A stretch of DNA of 27,680 nt, taken from assembly GCA_964493245.1 (NCBI GenBank), contig CAZBNB010000030.1:1-27680 (forward strand). Direction: 5' to 3'. Position numbers and translations under genes: made by a program. A model generated the notes under the pieces. The model was given only the letters and a program-made list of their open reading frames with translations, was not told the origin of the DNA and searched no databases. This document shows, piece by piece, positions 7,966-16,178 of the stretch (positions within the stretch are counted from its first letter, which is position 1; every line of letters begins with the position of its first letter). This DNA is from CAZBNB01 sp964493245 (GTDB lineage: Bacteria > Pseudomonadota > Gammaproteobacteria > Legionellales > Legionellaceae).

Positions 7966-9333
7966 ATGCTTGTAGAAATTCTGTCTCGTATTCAATTCGG
8001 TTTTAGTATTGGTTTTCATATTTTGTTTCCCACATTAAATCTAGGTCTTGCCGTTTTCTTAGTTATAATGGAAGCGACTTGGTTAAAAACAAAAAATCCA
8101 ATCTATCTCGAGATTTGCAAATTTTGGACCAAAATTTTCGCTTTGACTTTTGGAATGGGGGTTGTGTCTGGAATTGTGCTGGCCTATCAAATTGGTACCA
8201 ACTTTGGGCCTTTCATCACACAGTTTGGTAACATTTTAGGTGCTTTATTTGCTTATGAAACCTTGACTGCTTTTTTTCTCGAAGCCGGATTTTTAGGTGT
8301 GATGCTCTTTGGTTGGAAAAGAGTGCCGCCCCCCCTTCATTTCATCGCGACTTTTTTGGTAACCATCGGCACAACAATATCCGCATTTTGGATTATGTCA
8401 GCGAATTCGTGGATGCAAACGCCGAGTGGCTATCAATTGATTGATGGCAAATACATCGTCGATAGCTGGTCGGCAGTGGTATTTAATCCTAGTTTTATTC
8501 CTCGCTTTATTCATATGTTATTAGCCTCTTATGTCACCACTTGCTTTGTCATCATGGCTGTTTCTGGATATTATTTGTTAAGACAAAAGTGCGATGCGAT
8601 TGCTAAACGTGGTTTATCATTCAGTTTATGGGCCGCGCTGGTTTTAGTGTCATTACAAATAGGTGTGGGAGATATCGTTGGTATTAATGTGCATCACTAC
8701 CAACCTTTAAAAACAGCGGCAATGGAAGGTGCTTGGCAGACACAAAAAGGAGCGCCCTTGGTGTTATTTGCTATCCCGTCACAAACACAACAAAAAAACT
8801 TTTACGAAATTGCGGTGCCAAAGCTGGCAAGTTTAATCAATACTCATGAGTGGGATGGTGAGCTTATCGGTTTAAGTTCTGTTGCCGTAGCAGATCAACC
8901 TCGCATGCTGCCAGTATTTTTTTCCTTTCGTATTATGGTTGGTATTGGCATTTTGATGTTATTGACTGCCACAGTCGGTGTGATTTTTTATTTAAAAAAC
9001 ACGCTTTTTCAGCGCCGCTGGTTTCATCGGTGGTGTCTTGCAATGGCGCCACTCGGGTTTATTGCGAGCATTGCAGGATGGTTAACTGCTGAAATTGGTC
9101 GCCAACCTTGGGTGGTCTACAATCTATTGAAGACAACGAATGCGGTCTCTGCAATCGGTTATGAAGAGGTGTTGATTTCTTTTACTTTACTGATTCTCGC
9201 TTACGGGATTGTTTTTGGGTTTTATCTCTATTATCTATTCAAGCTAATCGCTCATGGCCCAGAGGCATTAACAGAAGACAAAGAGCACCATACATTTCAA
9301 TATATGACCGATATTCTTGGGGAGAAAAAATAA
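7966..9333 (+). CDS. cydA: Cytochrome bd-type (cyanide-insensitive type) quinol oxidase subunit I
   Basis: 455 residues from the ATG at 7966, which has GAGG six bases upstream; a TTG at 7954 would extend it by four residues. This membrane subunit oxidises quinol and carries the hemes. Visible family signatures are RIQFGFSIGFHILFP with His18 (the high-spin heme ligand position), FIHMLLASYVTT (second heme His), FFSFRIMVGIG (heme b558 Met region) and GRQPWVV. The periplasmic Q-loop is short, as in the CioA/QxtA branch rather than E. coli CydA, which makes cyanide insensitivity likely but unproven. It overlaps cydB by one base (TAATG), so translation is coupled. The Legionella counterpart is usually called qxtA. 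Confidence 0.93.
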   Translation: MLVEILSRIQFGFSIGFHILFPTLNLGLAVFLVIMEATWLKTKNPIYLEICKFWTKIFALTFGMGVVSGIVLAYQIGTNFGPFITQFGNILGALFAYETLTAFFLEAGFLGVMLFGWKRVPPPLHFIATFLVTIGTTISAFWIMSANSWMQTPSGYQLIDGKYIVDSWSAVVFNPSFIPRFIHMLLASYVTTCFVIMAVSGYYLLRQKCDAIAKRGLSFSLWAALVLVSLQIGVGDIVGINVHHYQPLKTAAMEGAWQTQKGAPLVLFAIPSQTQQKNFYEIAVPKLASLINTHEWDGELIGLSSVAVADQPRMLPVFFSFRIMVGIGILMLLTATVGVIFYLKNTLFQRRWFHRWCLAMAPLGFIASIAGWLTAEIGRQPWVVYNLLKTTNAVSAIGYEEVLISFTLLILAYGIVFGFYLYYLFKLIAHGPEALTEDKEHHTFQYMTDILGEKK

Positions 9334-10322
9334 TGTTGCCTCTCATTTTTTCGGTACTTCTTGGGTTTATTATTCTCATGTATGTGATTCTCGATGGTTT
9401 TGACTTGGGTATTGGTATTCTCTTTCCTTTTACGTCTAATGAAAAAGATCGTGATACCATGATGAATTCCGTTGCGCCCGTTTGGGATGGTAATGAAACG
9501 TGGCTCGTTTTTGGCGGAGCGATGCTTTATGGTGCATTCCCAAAGGTATATGGTTTGCTATTACCTATTCTTTACATGCCCATCATGCTGATGTTGATTG
9601 CTTTAATATTTCGTGGGGTGAGTTTTGAATTTCGTTTTAAAGCAAAGAAATCAAAAGCCATTTGGAATTGGACTTTTTCAATCAGCTCGGTTGCCGCAAC
9701 ATTTTTTCAAGGCGTGATTTTAGGAACTTTTGTGGAGGGGTTTTCTATCAATACCTCTTTAATGACTATCAATAACTCCAATTGGTTAACGCCTTTTAGT
9801 TTGTGTACCGGGATTGCTTTGATTTGTGGTTACGCTTTATTGGGCGCCACTTGGACGATTATCAAAAGCACGGGAAGGCTGCAACGTAAAATGGTTCATT
9901 ACGCAAGAGGGTTGTTAGTATTGGTTAGTTTATTTTTGATTTTTGTGAGTATCTGGACTCCTCTACACAGTGATGAAATTTTTCATCGTTGGTACAGCTT
10001 CCCTAATGTTTTTTTATTGAGCCCACTACCTTTGCTTGCTGCCGTTGCTATTTATCAAGTTTGGCGAAACTTAACGACAATAAACCAATACAAGCCATTT
10101 ATTTACAGTATTCTTGTATTCTTATGTGCTTATATCGGTATTGGGGTGAGCGTTTATCCCTATTTAATTCCGCATCAGGTGACGCTGTGGGACGCTGCCG
10201 CCCCTGATTCAACGTTGAAATTTATTCTGGTTGGTGTCGTTATTATGTTGCCTATACTCCTTGCTTACACCCTTTATGCGTATCATCTATTTCGAGGGAA
10301 ATCCTTAGGGCACTATCATTAA
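9333..10322 (+). CDS. cydB: Cytochrome bd-type quinol oxidase subunit II
   Basis: 329 residues, about eight membrane segments. The N-terminal ILDGFDLGIGILFPF and VAPVWDGNETWLVFGGAMLYGAFP are highly conserved CydB signatures; the trailing helices (GVVIMLPILLAYTLYAYHLFRG) also fit. Together with CydA it forms the oxidase that passes electrons from quinol to oxygen, typically under low oxygen or when heme-copper oxidases are blocked. The length fits CioB/QxtB, which are shorter than E. coli CydB. The ATG overlaps the cydA stop by one base. No cydX-like small gene is visible in the 22 bases before the convergent LysR gene, and no clear terminator hairpin is seen in that gap. Confidence 0.93.
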   Translation: MLPLIFSVLLGFIILMYVILDGFDLGIGILFPFTSNEKDRDTMMNSVAPVWDGNETWLVFGGAMLYGAFPKVYGLLLPILYMPIMLMLIALIFRGVSFEFRFKAKKSKAIWNWTFSISSVAATFFQGVILGTFVEGFSINTSLMTINNSNWLTPFSLCTGIALICGYALLGATWTIIKSTGRLQRKMVHYARGLLVLVSLFLIFVSIWTPLHSDEIFHRWYSFPNVFLLSPLPLLAAVAIYQVWRNLTTINQYKPFIYSILVFLCAYIGIGVSVYPYLIPHQVTLWDAAAPDSTLKFILVGVVIMLPILLAYTLYAYHLFRGKSLGHYH

Positions 10323-10344
10323 CATAAAGCTCACAGGAGATGTG

Positions 10345-11196
10345 CTAAGGCTTTAATTTATCCATTATAAAAAACTCTAACGAGTCAATGGCTTTGTTTG
10401 TGGTGTCTTTTTTTATTAAAGATACGTGGATGTTCTTTAATGACGGTAAAAAATAATCATCTAGTCTATCCAAATAATTGGGAATCATGCTGCGTTGTAT
10501 GGCTGTGATCCCAAGGCCGGCGCGAACTGCTGCCATTTTCCCTGCGTAACTAGGGCTACTAAAAGCTAAACGCCATTTTAAATGATGTTGATTAAGTGAC
10601 TCAATAACGTTGCCTCGATAGACACAAGGACTCGGAGATAGGATTAATGGAATGATCATTTTTTCATTCAGAATAGGTAGTAGTTCTTTCTTCCCCACCC
10701 ATTCGACAGGTTCACTCCATACATTGACACCCTCAGAAATTTGATTTTTTTCATTTGTTTTTATCAAAATTAAATCAAATTCATTTTGATGAAATCGCTC
10801 AATTAAGTTCAACGTTAAATCGCACTCGACATTAAGCATCACTCTTGGATGAAGTCTTGAAAACTCGACCAAAATATCGGAAAGCATTATCGAGGCAAAA
10901 TCTTCTGGCAAACCAAAACGTAATTCGCCCTGGAGTTCTGGTGTTTTAAATCGGTCAAGTGATTCACGATGTAGCTCATAGATTCGTTTGGCGTAACTTA
11001 AGAAAAGCTCTCCATCTGGCGTTAAGGAAAGCTCTTTGCCACGATTTATTAATTGTTTTTCAATTAAATTTTCAAGTTTGGCGATCTGCTGACTGATGGC
11101 TGATTGCGTTCTGCCAACACGAGATGCGGCTTTAGTAAAGCTTTGAGTTTCAGCTACAGCTAAAAAGCATTGTAACGTTATGGTATCTAGTGACAT
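10345..11196 (-). CDS. LysR-family regulator, probable regulator of the DAB operon
   Basis: 283 residues from the ATG at 11196, chosen because AGGA sits a few bases upstream and MSLDTITLQCFLAVAE matches the usual LysR start; an ATG at 11214 is in frame but less typical. Residues ~5-62 hold the winged helix-turn-helix (FTKAASRVGRTQSAISQQIAKLE). Residues ~88-280 are the periplasmic-binding-protein-like effector domain (LRFGLPEDFASIMLSDIL). It is convergent with cydB and divergent from dabB with a 106-base gap that contains two palindromes. LysR genes commonly flank and control bicarbonate-uptake and CO2-fixation operons, so control of dabBA is the best guess; the effector is unknown. Confidence 0.88.
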   Translation of the reverse strand: MSLDTITLQCFLAVAETQSFTKAASRVGRTQSAISQQIAKLENLIEKQLINRGKELSLTPDGELFLSYAKRIYELHRESLDRFKTPELQGELRFGLPEDFASIMLSDILVEFSRLHPRVMLNVECDLTLNLIERFHQNEFDLILIKTNEKNQISEGVNVWSEPVEWVGKKELLPILNEKMIIPLILSPSPCVYRGNVIESLNQHHLKWRLAFSSPSYAGKMAAVRAGLGITAIQRSMIPNYLDRLDDYFLPSLKNIHVSLIKKDTTNKAIDSLEFFIMDKLKP

Positions 11197-11231
11197 TAGA
11201 ATTCCTAATAACAATAATAAAAATTATTAAT

Positions 11232-11275
11232 TTCACTTATATAAGTTTATCTAATATATTTTGATTGTATCAAAA
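11232..11275 (+). promoter_or_regulatory. dabB promoter with two candidate LysR operators
   Basis: Two perfect palindromes sit in the divergent gap: ACTTATATAAGT (11235-11246) and TTTTGAT-TGT-ATCAAAA (11259-11275). The second contains the T-N11-A arrangement typical of LysR sites. A plausible promoter, TTCACT (11232-11237) and TATATT (11255-11260) with a 17-base spacer, overlaps both. A weaker AATAAT-N4-ATTATT repeat lies at 11213-11228 on the lysR side. Binding is inferred. Confidence 0.5.
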
Positions 11276-11302
11276 CAATTTCTAATGGGGAATGATGTGA
11301 AT

Positions 11303-12814
11303 ATGACAATGCTCATTTTTTTATGCTTAATGTTGGCTTGCCCGGTTATCGCAATCGCTTTTAACAGGCTTTTAGTTTCACGACCAATCGCTGCGGCGCG
11401 TTGGGCTGGTTATTTTATCGGGATAGGATTTTTGATGGGACTAGGATTGCTTGCTTATTTATCCTTATCAAAAAATACCGAAGTATACGCGCTACTTAGC
11501 CTTAACGCACTCAGCTTGTTGTTATGTAGTTTAGCGCTATTAGTCAGTTTTATTGTGCATCGCTTTTCATTAAGATACATGGATGGAGATAGACTATTCA
11601 AGCGATTTTTTCTTCTTTTATCGGCACTGACCTTCTCTGTACTACTCATGGTTCTTGCGGATAATTTATTTTTATTCTGGGGCTCTTGGTCCGTTTCTAA
11701 TGTATTTTTAGTGTTGCTGATGGTGCATAAGAAAGAATGGGCTGCCTCAAGAAACGCCGGGCTTTTGGCATTTTATACGCTGGCATCGGGAAGTTTATGT
11801 TTGTTACTCGCTTTTATTATTCTAAGTATCACCTATTCAACAAGCTCTATTTCGACGTTGATTCACTTGCCTAGCCCAACCAGCTTTTCGGCACTTTCTT
11901 TTGCCATCGGGCTTATCGTGGTTGCCGCATTGATCCAGTCTGGATTGTTTCCTTTTCATCGATGGCTTATCAGCTCGTTAAATTCACCAACACCAGTTTC
12001 TGCATTTATGCATGCTGGTCTTGTGAATGGTGGCGGTATTCTCATCGTTAAATTTGCATCGTTGATGATATTTTATCCGCAACTCTTAACAGTACTGTTT
12101 ATTCTGGGCGCTGTGTCCGCTCTGTTAGGAACTGTTTGGAAGTTGATGCAACATGATGTTAAAAAAATGTTGGCTTGCTCTACTATGGCGCAAATGGGTT
12201 TTATGATGATGCAGTGTGGTGTCGGTTTATTTGCTGCAGCCATCGCTCATCTGTGTTGGCATGGGTTATTCAAAGCGTATTTGTTTTTAAGTTCAGGCTC
12301 AGCTGTAAAGCAAAAAAAATCAGGTACTTCTATTTTGCATACGACTCCCATGATGCTTATTACTGCTCTGCTTGGTGGTGTAGTCTCGATGATTTCCTTT
12401 GCCTTTGTGGCTAATAAATCGCTCTCATTATATGAGAGTAGTGCGTTTGTTTTGTTTTTTGCTTTCATTGCTGGCGCTCAACTGATGCTTACCTGGGTTC
12501 GCAGTCATCAATCGACGTTAAGTGTATTATCGGGGATCGTACTCACCGTGTTTTCAGGTCTTATTTATGGTGCAAGTATTCAACTGATTCAGTGTTTAAT
12601 TCCAAGTATATCGACAATACAGGTCTCTCAATTATCGATCATTCATTGGGCCATCATGGTTTTATTTGGAGCCTTGTGGGTTGCCTTTAATCTTGGGGTG
12701 CCTAAAGCACTAAGTCAATCAAGGTTTGGTTGTTGGCTGTATATGAACTTATTTAACTCAAGTCAGCCCTCAAGAAAAACCATGACTTCTTTACGAAACG
12801 ATTACAAATATTAA
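11303..12814 (+). CDS. dabB: DabB, NdhF/NuoL-like membrane subunit of the DAB inorganic-carbon pump
   Basis: About 503 residues. Members of this proton-conducting transporter family (PF00361) couple ion flow to DabA. Family motifs are clear: SGLFPFHRWLISSLNSPTPVSAFMHAGLVNGGGILIVKFA and DVKKMLACSTMAQMGFMM, which correspond to the NuoL/NdhF antiporter core. About a dozen membrane helices are evident. The start is uncertain: GGGGAA at 11287 suits either a GTG at 11297 or the ATG at 11303, and the hydrophobic N-terminus (MTMLIFLCLMLACP) favours the latter. It is followed after 18 bases by dabA, and there are no complex I genes nearby, so this is DabB rather than a respiratory subunit. Confidence 0.88.
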   Translation: MTMLIFLCLMLACPVIAIAFNRLLVSRPIAAARWAGYFIGIGFLMGLGLLAYLSLSKNTEVYALLSLNALSLLLCSLALLVSFIVHRFSLRYMDGDRLFKRFFLLLSALTFSVLLMVLADNLFLFWGSWSVSNVFLVLLMVHKKEWAASRNAGLLAFYTLASGSLCLLLAFIILSITYSTSSISTLIHLPSPTSFSALSFAIGLIVVAALIQSGLFPFHRWLISSLNSPTPVSAFMHAGLVNGGGILIVKFASLMIFYPQLLTVLFILGAVSALLGTVWKLMQHDVKKMLACSTMAQMGFMMMQCGVGLFAAAIAHLCWHGLFKAYLFLSSGSAVKQKKSGTSILHTTPMMLITALLGGVVSMISFAFVANKSLSLYESSAFVLFFAFIAGAQLMLTWVRSHQSTLSVLSGIVLTVFSGLIYGASIQLIQCLIPSISTIQVSQLSIIHWAIMVLFGALWVAFNLGVPKALSQSRFGCWLYMNLFNSSQPSRKTMTSLRNDYKY

Positions 12815-12832
12815 AGGTATTAAGGAGTGTTT

Positions 12833-15112
12833 ATGACCAGTGCAAAAATGTTAATGAAACAAGATAGTGTAGAGAGGATCGTTAAAAAATCAGGCGTTAC
12901 CTATCACCCTGAAAAAAGAAAGGGTCTCGAAATAAAAGCCTTAGTAGACAATGCGGCTAAATCCATCGCACCTGTTTGGCCTCTTGAAACTTTTATCGCT
13001 TGCAATCCTTTGCAAGGCTTGGAGGCGAAAAATTTCGAAGATGCACTTCTCCAAGGTGGTTTAGGGAGCCAAAGAGCAGCACGCAATCTGCAACTTGAAG
13101 CGGTTAATTTGCAAATGATTAAATGGTGCGGAGGATTTTTTGATGCAGGGCAGGGTAGTATCAATATGCCTCATCGCGATAATGGTTTTTATTATGGGTT
13201 CTTGAAATTAGCTTATTTTGATAAGCAACTACACCAAAACAAAAAAGAAGCAAAAGAATTTTTGCAGCATTTACCTGATTCTGCTGAGGAAGCAATTAAA
13301 ATATGCTTGCTAAGACTTCATGTTTCGGAGGGGCAAGAAGGCATTTTTATTTCACAAACACTTGCTTATCTACCTGGTTGGGCAGGACTTGTAAAATGGA
13401 AAGCAGATTGGAAAAATTCAAATAACCCAGCTGAAGCATCGGTTACTCTATCTGATTTTCTTGCCGTGCGTTTGGTTCTGACTTGTTTACTCTGGCCAGA
13501 TGCTGCGAAAGAAAAAATACGTATTGACGATGCTCCTTTGGTTAAAAAATTTATGGCGCAATTAACACGTAATGAGGATTCGTATCGGCAAAAACTATTA
13601 AGTTTACTATTACCGGAAGTAAAAAAACCAGATAGCGTTGTTTCTAGAAGACATGCACAGTTGGTCTTTTGCATTGATGTTCGCTCTGAACCATTTCGTC
13701 GTGTTATCGAGTCTTTAGGAGCCTATGAAACGTTTGGTTTTGCAGGTTTTTTTGGTATTCCCGTGCGTATTGATGAGTTTGAAACGAATAAAAACAAGGC
13801 ATGTTGTCCCGTTTTATTAAAGCCTAAGTATGCGATTAAAGAAATGCCCGCTGCAAATAAGGAACACTATGAGCGTTATCAGCGTGGCAAAGCATTCATC
13901 GACCGTTTTAAAAACCTTTATGCACAGCTTAAATATAATATGTCTACGCCTTTTGCATTGGTGGAATCTTTAGGGTTGTGGTGTGGTCTGAACATGATTT
14001 TAAAGTCTTTATCGCCAGAATTAAGTAATCATTCAGCATCAACCATCAAACGTTGGTTGAAGCCTGATATTCCGACCAAAGTGGTTTATGACTTAAGCGA
14101 AACAGATCCTGAGCAGGGTTTGTCATTACAAGAACAAGTGAGTTACGCTGAAACAATATTGCGCCTAATGGGGCTGATTTCTGGTTTTGCGAAACTGATC
14201 GTTCTTTGTGGTCATGGAAGCACTACAGAAAATAATCCTTATGCTTCTGCTTTAGATTGCGGTGCTTGCGGTGGTAATCATGGTGGTATAAATGCCAGAT
14301 TATTAGCCTCGATTCTTAATAAATCGGAAGTGCGGCAATGCTTGGAAGACCGGGGTATTCACATTCCTTTGGATACGGTATTTTACGGGGGATTGCATAA
14401 TACAACAACGGATTCAGTCGATCTTTCTACAGAAGACGCAGAAAAATTGATTTATCCTGAACTCTTGGACAAACTTCAAGTGGATTTAAAAGAAGCAAAA
14501 CGGCTTGCTAATCAAGAGCGAGGAGTGAAACTGACAAGTCATAATCCTCATAAAGACATTACAAGAAGAAGTTTAGATTGGTCTGAAACCCGACCTGAAT
14601 GGGGGCTGGCTCGGAATGCTGCTTTTATTGTTGGGCCTCGTGATTTGACTAAAAATATTTCTCTTGATGGCCGTTGCTTTTTACATTCTTATCGTTATGA
14701 ACAAGACAGTGATGGGAAGCTGCTTGAGACGATTTTGACCGCGCCTATGGTGGTTGCGGAATGGATAAATACGCAATACTTGTTTTCTACGTTGGATAAC
14801 ATTGTTTTTGGCAGCGGAAGTAAGATTACCCACAATGTTGTCGGAACGATTGGGGTGATGCAAGGAAATGGAAGCGATCTGATGCATGGTTTGCCGTTGC
14901 AATCGGTCATGAGCGCTGATGATGAAGCTTATCATGAGCCGCAGCGTTTATTGACGATTGTTTATGCTCCTAAAGAGATGGTTTCTGATGTGATTGAAAA
15001 GCACGCCATCTTACAAACTTTATTCTTTAATCAATGGGTGCACTTGATGGTAATCGATCCGAAGAACCAAGTGTGTTATCAGTTAAGTCAATCTGGTGAG
15101 TGGATTTCGTAA
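12833..15112 (+). CDS. dabA: DabA, carbonic-anhydrase-like subunit of the DAB inorganic-carbon pump (UPF0753/DUF2309)
   Basis: 759 residues from the ATG at 12833, which has AAGGAG five bases upstream. DabA is a beta-carbonic-anhydrase-like zinc protein that, with DabB, is thought to hydrate CO2 one way and so accumulate bicarbonate. The proposed zinc and catalytic residues are present: FCIDVRSEPFRR gives Cys280 and Asp282, LCGHGSTTENNPY gives His461, and DCGACGGNHGG gives Cys476. The 2-residue and 15-residue spacings match those known for characterised DabA. The N-terminus (IAPVWPLETFIACNPLQGL) is also typical. DABs are known in heterotrophic pathogens as well as autotrophs. Here the likely use is feeding carboxylation reactions at ambient CO2. 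No RuBisCO or carboxysome gene is in view. Confidence 0.93.
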   Translation: MTSAKMLMKQDSVERIVKKSGVTYHPEKRKGLEIKALVDNAAKSIAPVWPLETFIACNPLQGLEAKNFEDALLQGGLGSQRAARNLQLEAVNLQMIKWCGGFFDAGQGSINMPHRDNGFYYGFLKLAYFDKQLHQNKKEAKEFLQHLPDSAEEAIKICLLRLHVSEGQEGIFISQTLAYLPGWAGLVKWKADWKNSNNPAEASVTLSDFLAVRLVLTCLLWPDAAKEKIRIDDAPLVKKFMAQLTRNEDSYRQKLLSLLLPEVKKPDSVVSRRHAQLVFCIDVRSEPFRRVIESLGAYETFGFAGFFGIPVRIDEFETNKNKACCPVLLKPKYAIKEMPAANKEHYERYQRGKAFIDRFKNLYAQLKYNMSTPFALVESLGLWCGLNMILKSLSPELSNHSASTIKRWLKPDIPTKVVYDLSETDPEQGLSLQEQVSYAETILRLMGLISGFAKLIVLCGHGSTTENNPYASALDCGACGGNHGGINARLLASILNKSEVRQCLEDRGIHIPLDTVFYGGLHNTTTDSVDLSTEDAEKLIYPELLDKLQVDLKEAKRLANQERGVKLTSHNPHKDITRRSLDWSETRPEWGLARNAAFIVGPRDLTKNISLDGRCFLHSYRYEQDSDGKLLETILTAPMVVAEWINTQYLFSTLDNIVFGSGSKITHNVVGTIGVMQGNGSDLMHGLPLQSVMSADDEAYHEPQRLLTIVYAPKEMVSDVIEKHAILQTLFFNQWVHLMVIDPKNQVCYQLSQSGEWIS

Positions 15113-15113
15113 A

Positions 15114-15142
15114 AGAGAAATATTATGGTGTAATATTTCTCT
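15114..15142 (+). other. Perfect 12-bp hairpin between dabA and the DUF6671 gene
   Basis: AGAGAAATATTA and its exact inverse TAATATTTCTCT are separated by the five-base loop TGGTG, two bases after the dabA stop. There is no T-run after it, so it is not a standard intrinsic terminator. It may stabilise or attenuate the dabBA message ahead of the downstream gene. Confidence 0.55.
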
Positions 15143-15198
15143 CTGATGTCGATGTGGTGTGAAAGCGTTCATTTTCATGCTGTTACTGGAGGCTAATT

Positions 15199-16032
15199 AT
15201 GCACTATCAAAATCGGTCTATTTTGCTTGCTTCAAAACATGAGAAGGAAAAAGCAATTGCAGCACCCTTTATGGCTAGGCTATCGTGTACCTTAAGGGTG
15301 CACGATTTTGACACTGATCAATTTGGTACGTTTACAGGGGAAATTGCCCGGACTCAAAGTCCCTACGAAACTTGCCTGTTAAAAGCGAAAGTGGCTGCTC
15401 AGCATTTTAATTATGCCTTTTCTATGGCCTCTGAAGGAAGTTTTGGACTCCATCCATCATTGCCTTTTGTGCCAAGCGCGCATGAACTGATGGTGTTTAT
15501 TGATAGAGAGCATGATTGGATTATTGCAGAGCAATTGGTGAGTCAAAAAACAAACTATGCCATGCTAACGATGAATCAGAATTCAGAGATTAGTGCTTTC
15601 CTAAAACAAGTTCAATTTCCATCACATGCGCTGATTATACAAGTCAGTTCTAATAACCGTGTTGTTGCTAAAGGGATTAAAGATTTAGATGCTTTGATGC
15701 ATTATTTGGCGCTTGGTTTTAAAACTGAAAAAGAGCTTCTTTTGGTAACAGACATGCGGGCGATGATGAATCCAACTCGCATGGAAGTAATCGGTGAATT
15801 GGCTGATAAATTAGCACTAAGGATTAACTCCCTTTGTGCTCAGTGTACCTCTCCAGGCTTTGGATTCAAAGCAACGCGAGGTACGCTGCCTTGTGCTGAT
15901 TGTGGCTCTTCTACCTCCTTTTATGAACAGGAAGTATGGGGCTGTATTACGTGTGATCATCAAGAATATAAAATGAGAAAAGATGGTTTGTTAAAAGCAG
16001 ACCCTACATTTTGCAATGAGTGCAATCCCTAA
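15199..16032 (+). CDS. DUF6671-family zinc-ribbon protein linked to the DAB operon
   Basis: 277 residues. The N-terminal domain follows the DUF6671 pattern: ILLASKHEKEKAIAAPF at residues ~8-24, then FDTDQFGTFTGEIART at ~36-51 and the KAKVAAQ segment. The C-terminal ~60 residues carry four CxxC-type pairs, CAQC, CADC, CITC and CNEC, which should bind two zinc ions. The family is uncharacterised. It lies 86 bases after dabA on the same strand with a GGAGG-like site (ctGGAGGctaatt) before the ATG and may be the third gene of the operon, with the hairpin at 15114 in between. An accessory role in carbon uptake is inferred from position only. Confidence 0.75.
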   Translation: MHYQNRSILLASKHEKEKAIAAPFMARLSCTLRVHDFDTDQFGTFTGEIARTQSPYETCLLKAKVAAQHFNYAFSMASEGSFGLHPSLPFVPSAHELMVFIDREHDWIIAEQLVSQKTNYAMLTMNQNSEISAFLKQVQFPSHALIIQVSSNNRVVAKGIKDLDALMHYLALGFKTEKELLLVTDMRAMMNPTRMEVIGELADKLALRINSLCAQCTSPGFGFKATRGTLPCADCGSSTSFYEQEVWGCITCDHQEYKMRKDGLLKADPTFCNECNP

Positions 16033-16085
16033 TGAGGCCCGCTTAAATCAGGAAAAAATATTCTGAATAGCGATATTATCAAATG

Positions 16086-16172
16086 TATTGCCAATGAGAT
16101 AGGAACTGAATGAAAAGTTGGTGAAGACTCCTCAGGTTTAATTCCTAAATCCTGATCAAAATGGCTACTATT
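16086..16172 (-). pseudogene. Frameshifted fragment of a glyoxalase/VOC gene behind the YafY regulator
   Basis: On the minus strand, four bases after the regulator's stop, the DNA begins to match the intact VOC gene at 23648-24022. It reads SSHFDQDLGIKPEESSPTFHS against TSQFYQDLLGIRPEEASPTFHS. One codon is missing and the frame is lost soon after PTFHS, where the nucleotide match (TATC...TGGCA) continues in another frame. The start of the gene, with its ribosome binding site, is gone. The ancestral order was evidently regulator then VOC protein. Confidence 0.75.
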
Positions 16173-16178
16173 GTTTGT

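Noticed and set aside
12175..14935. Overlapping open frames inside dabB and dabA
   Set aside because: Shadows of strongly conserved genes; no ribosome binding sites or recognisable motifs.
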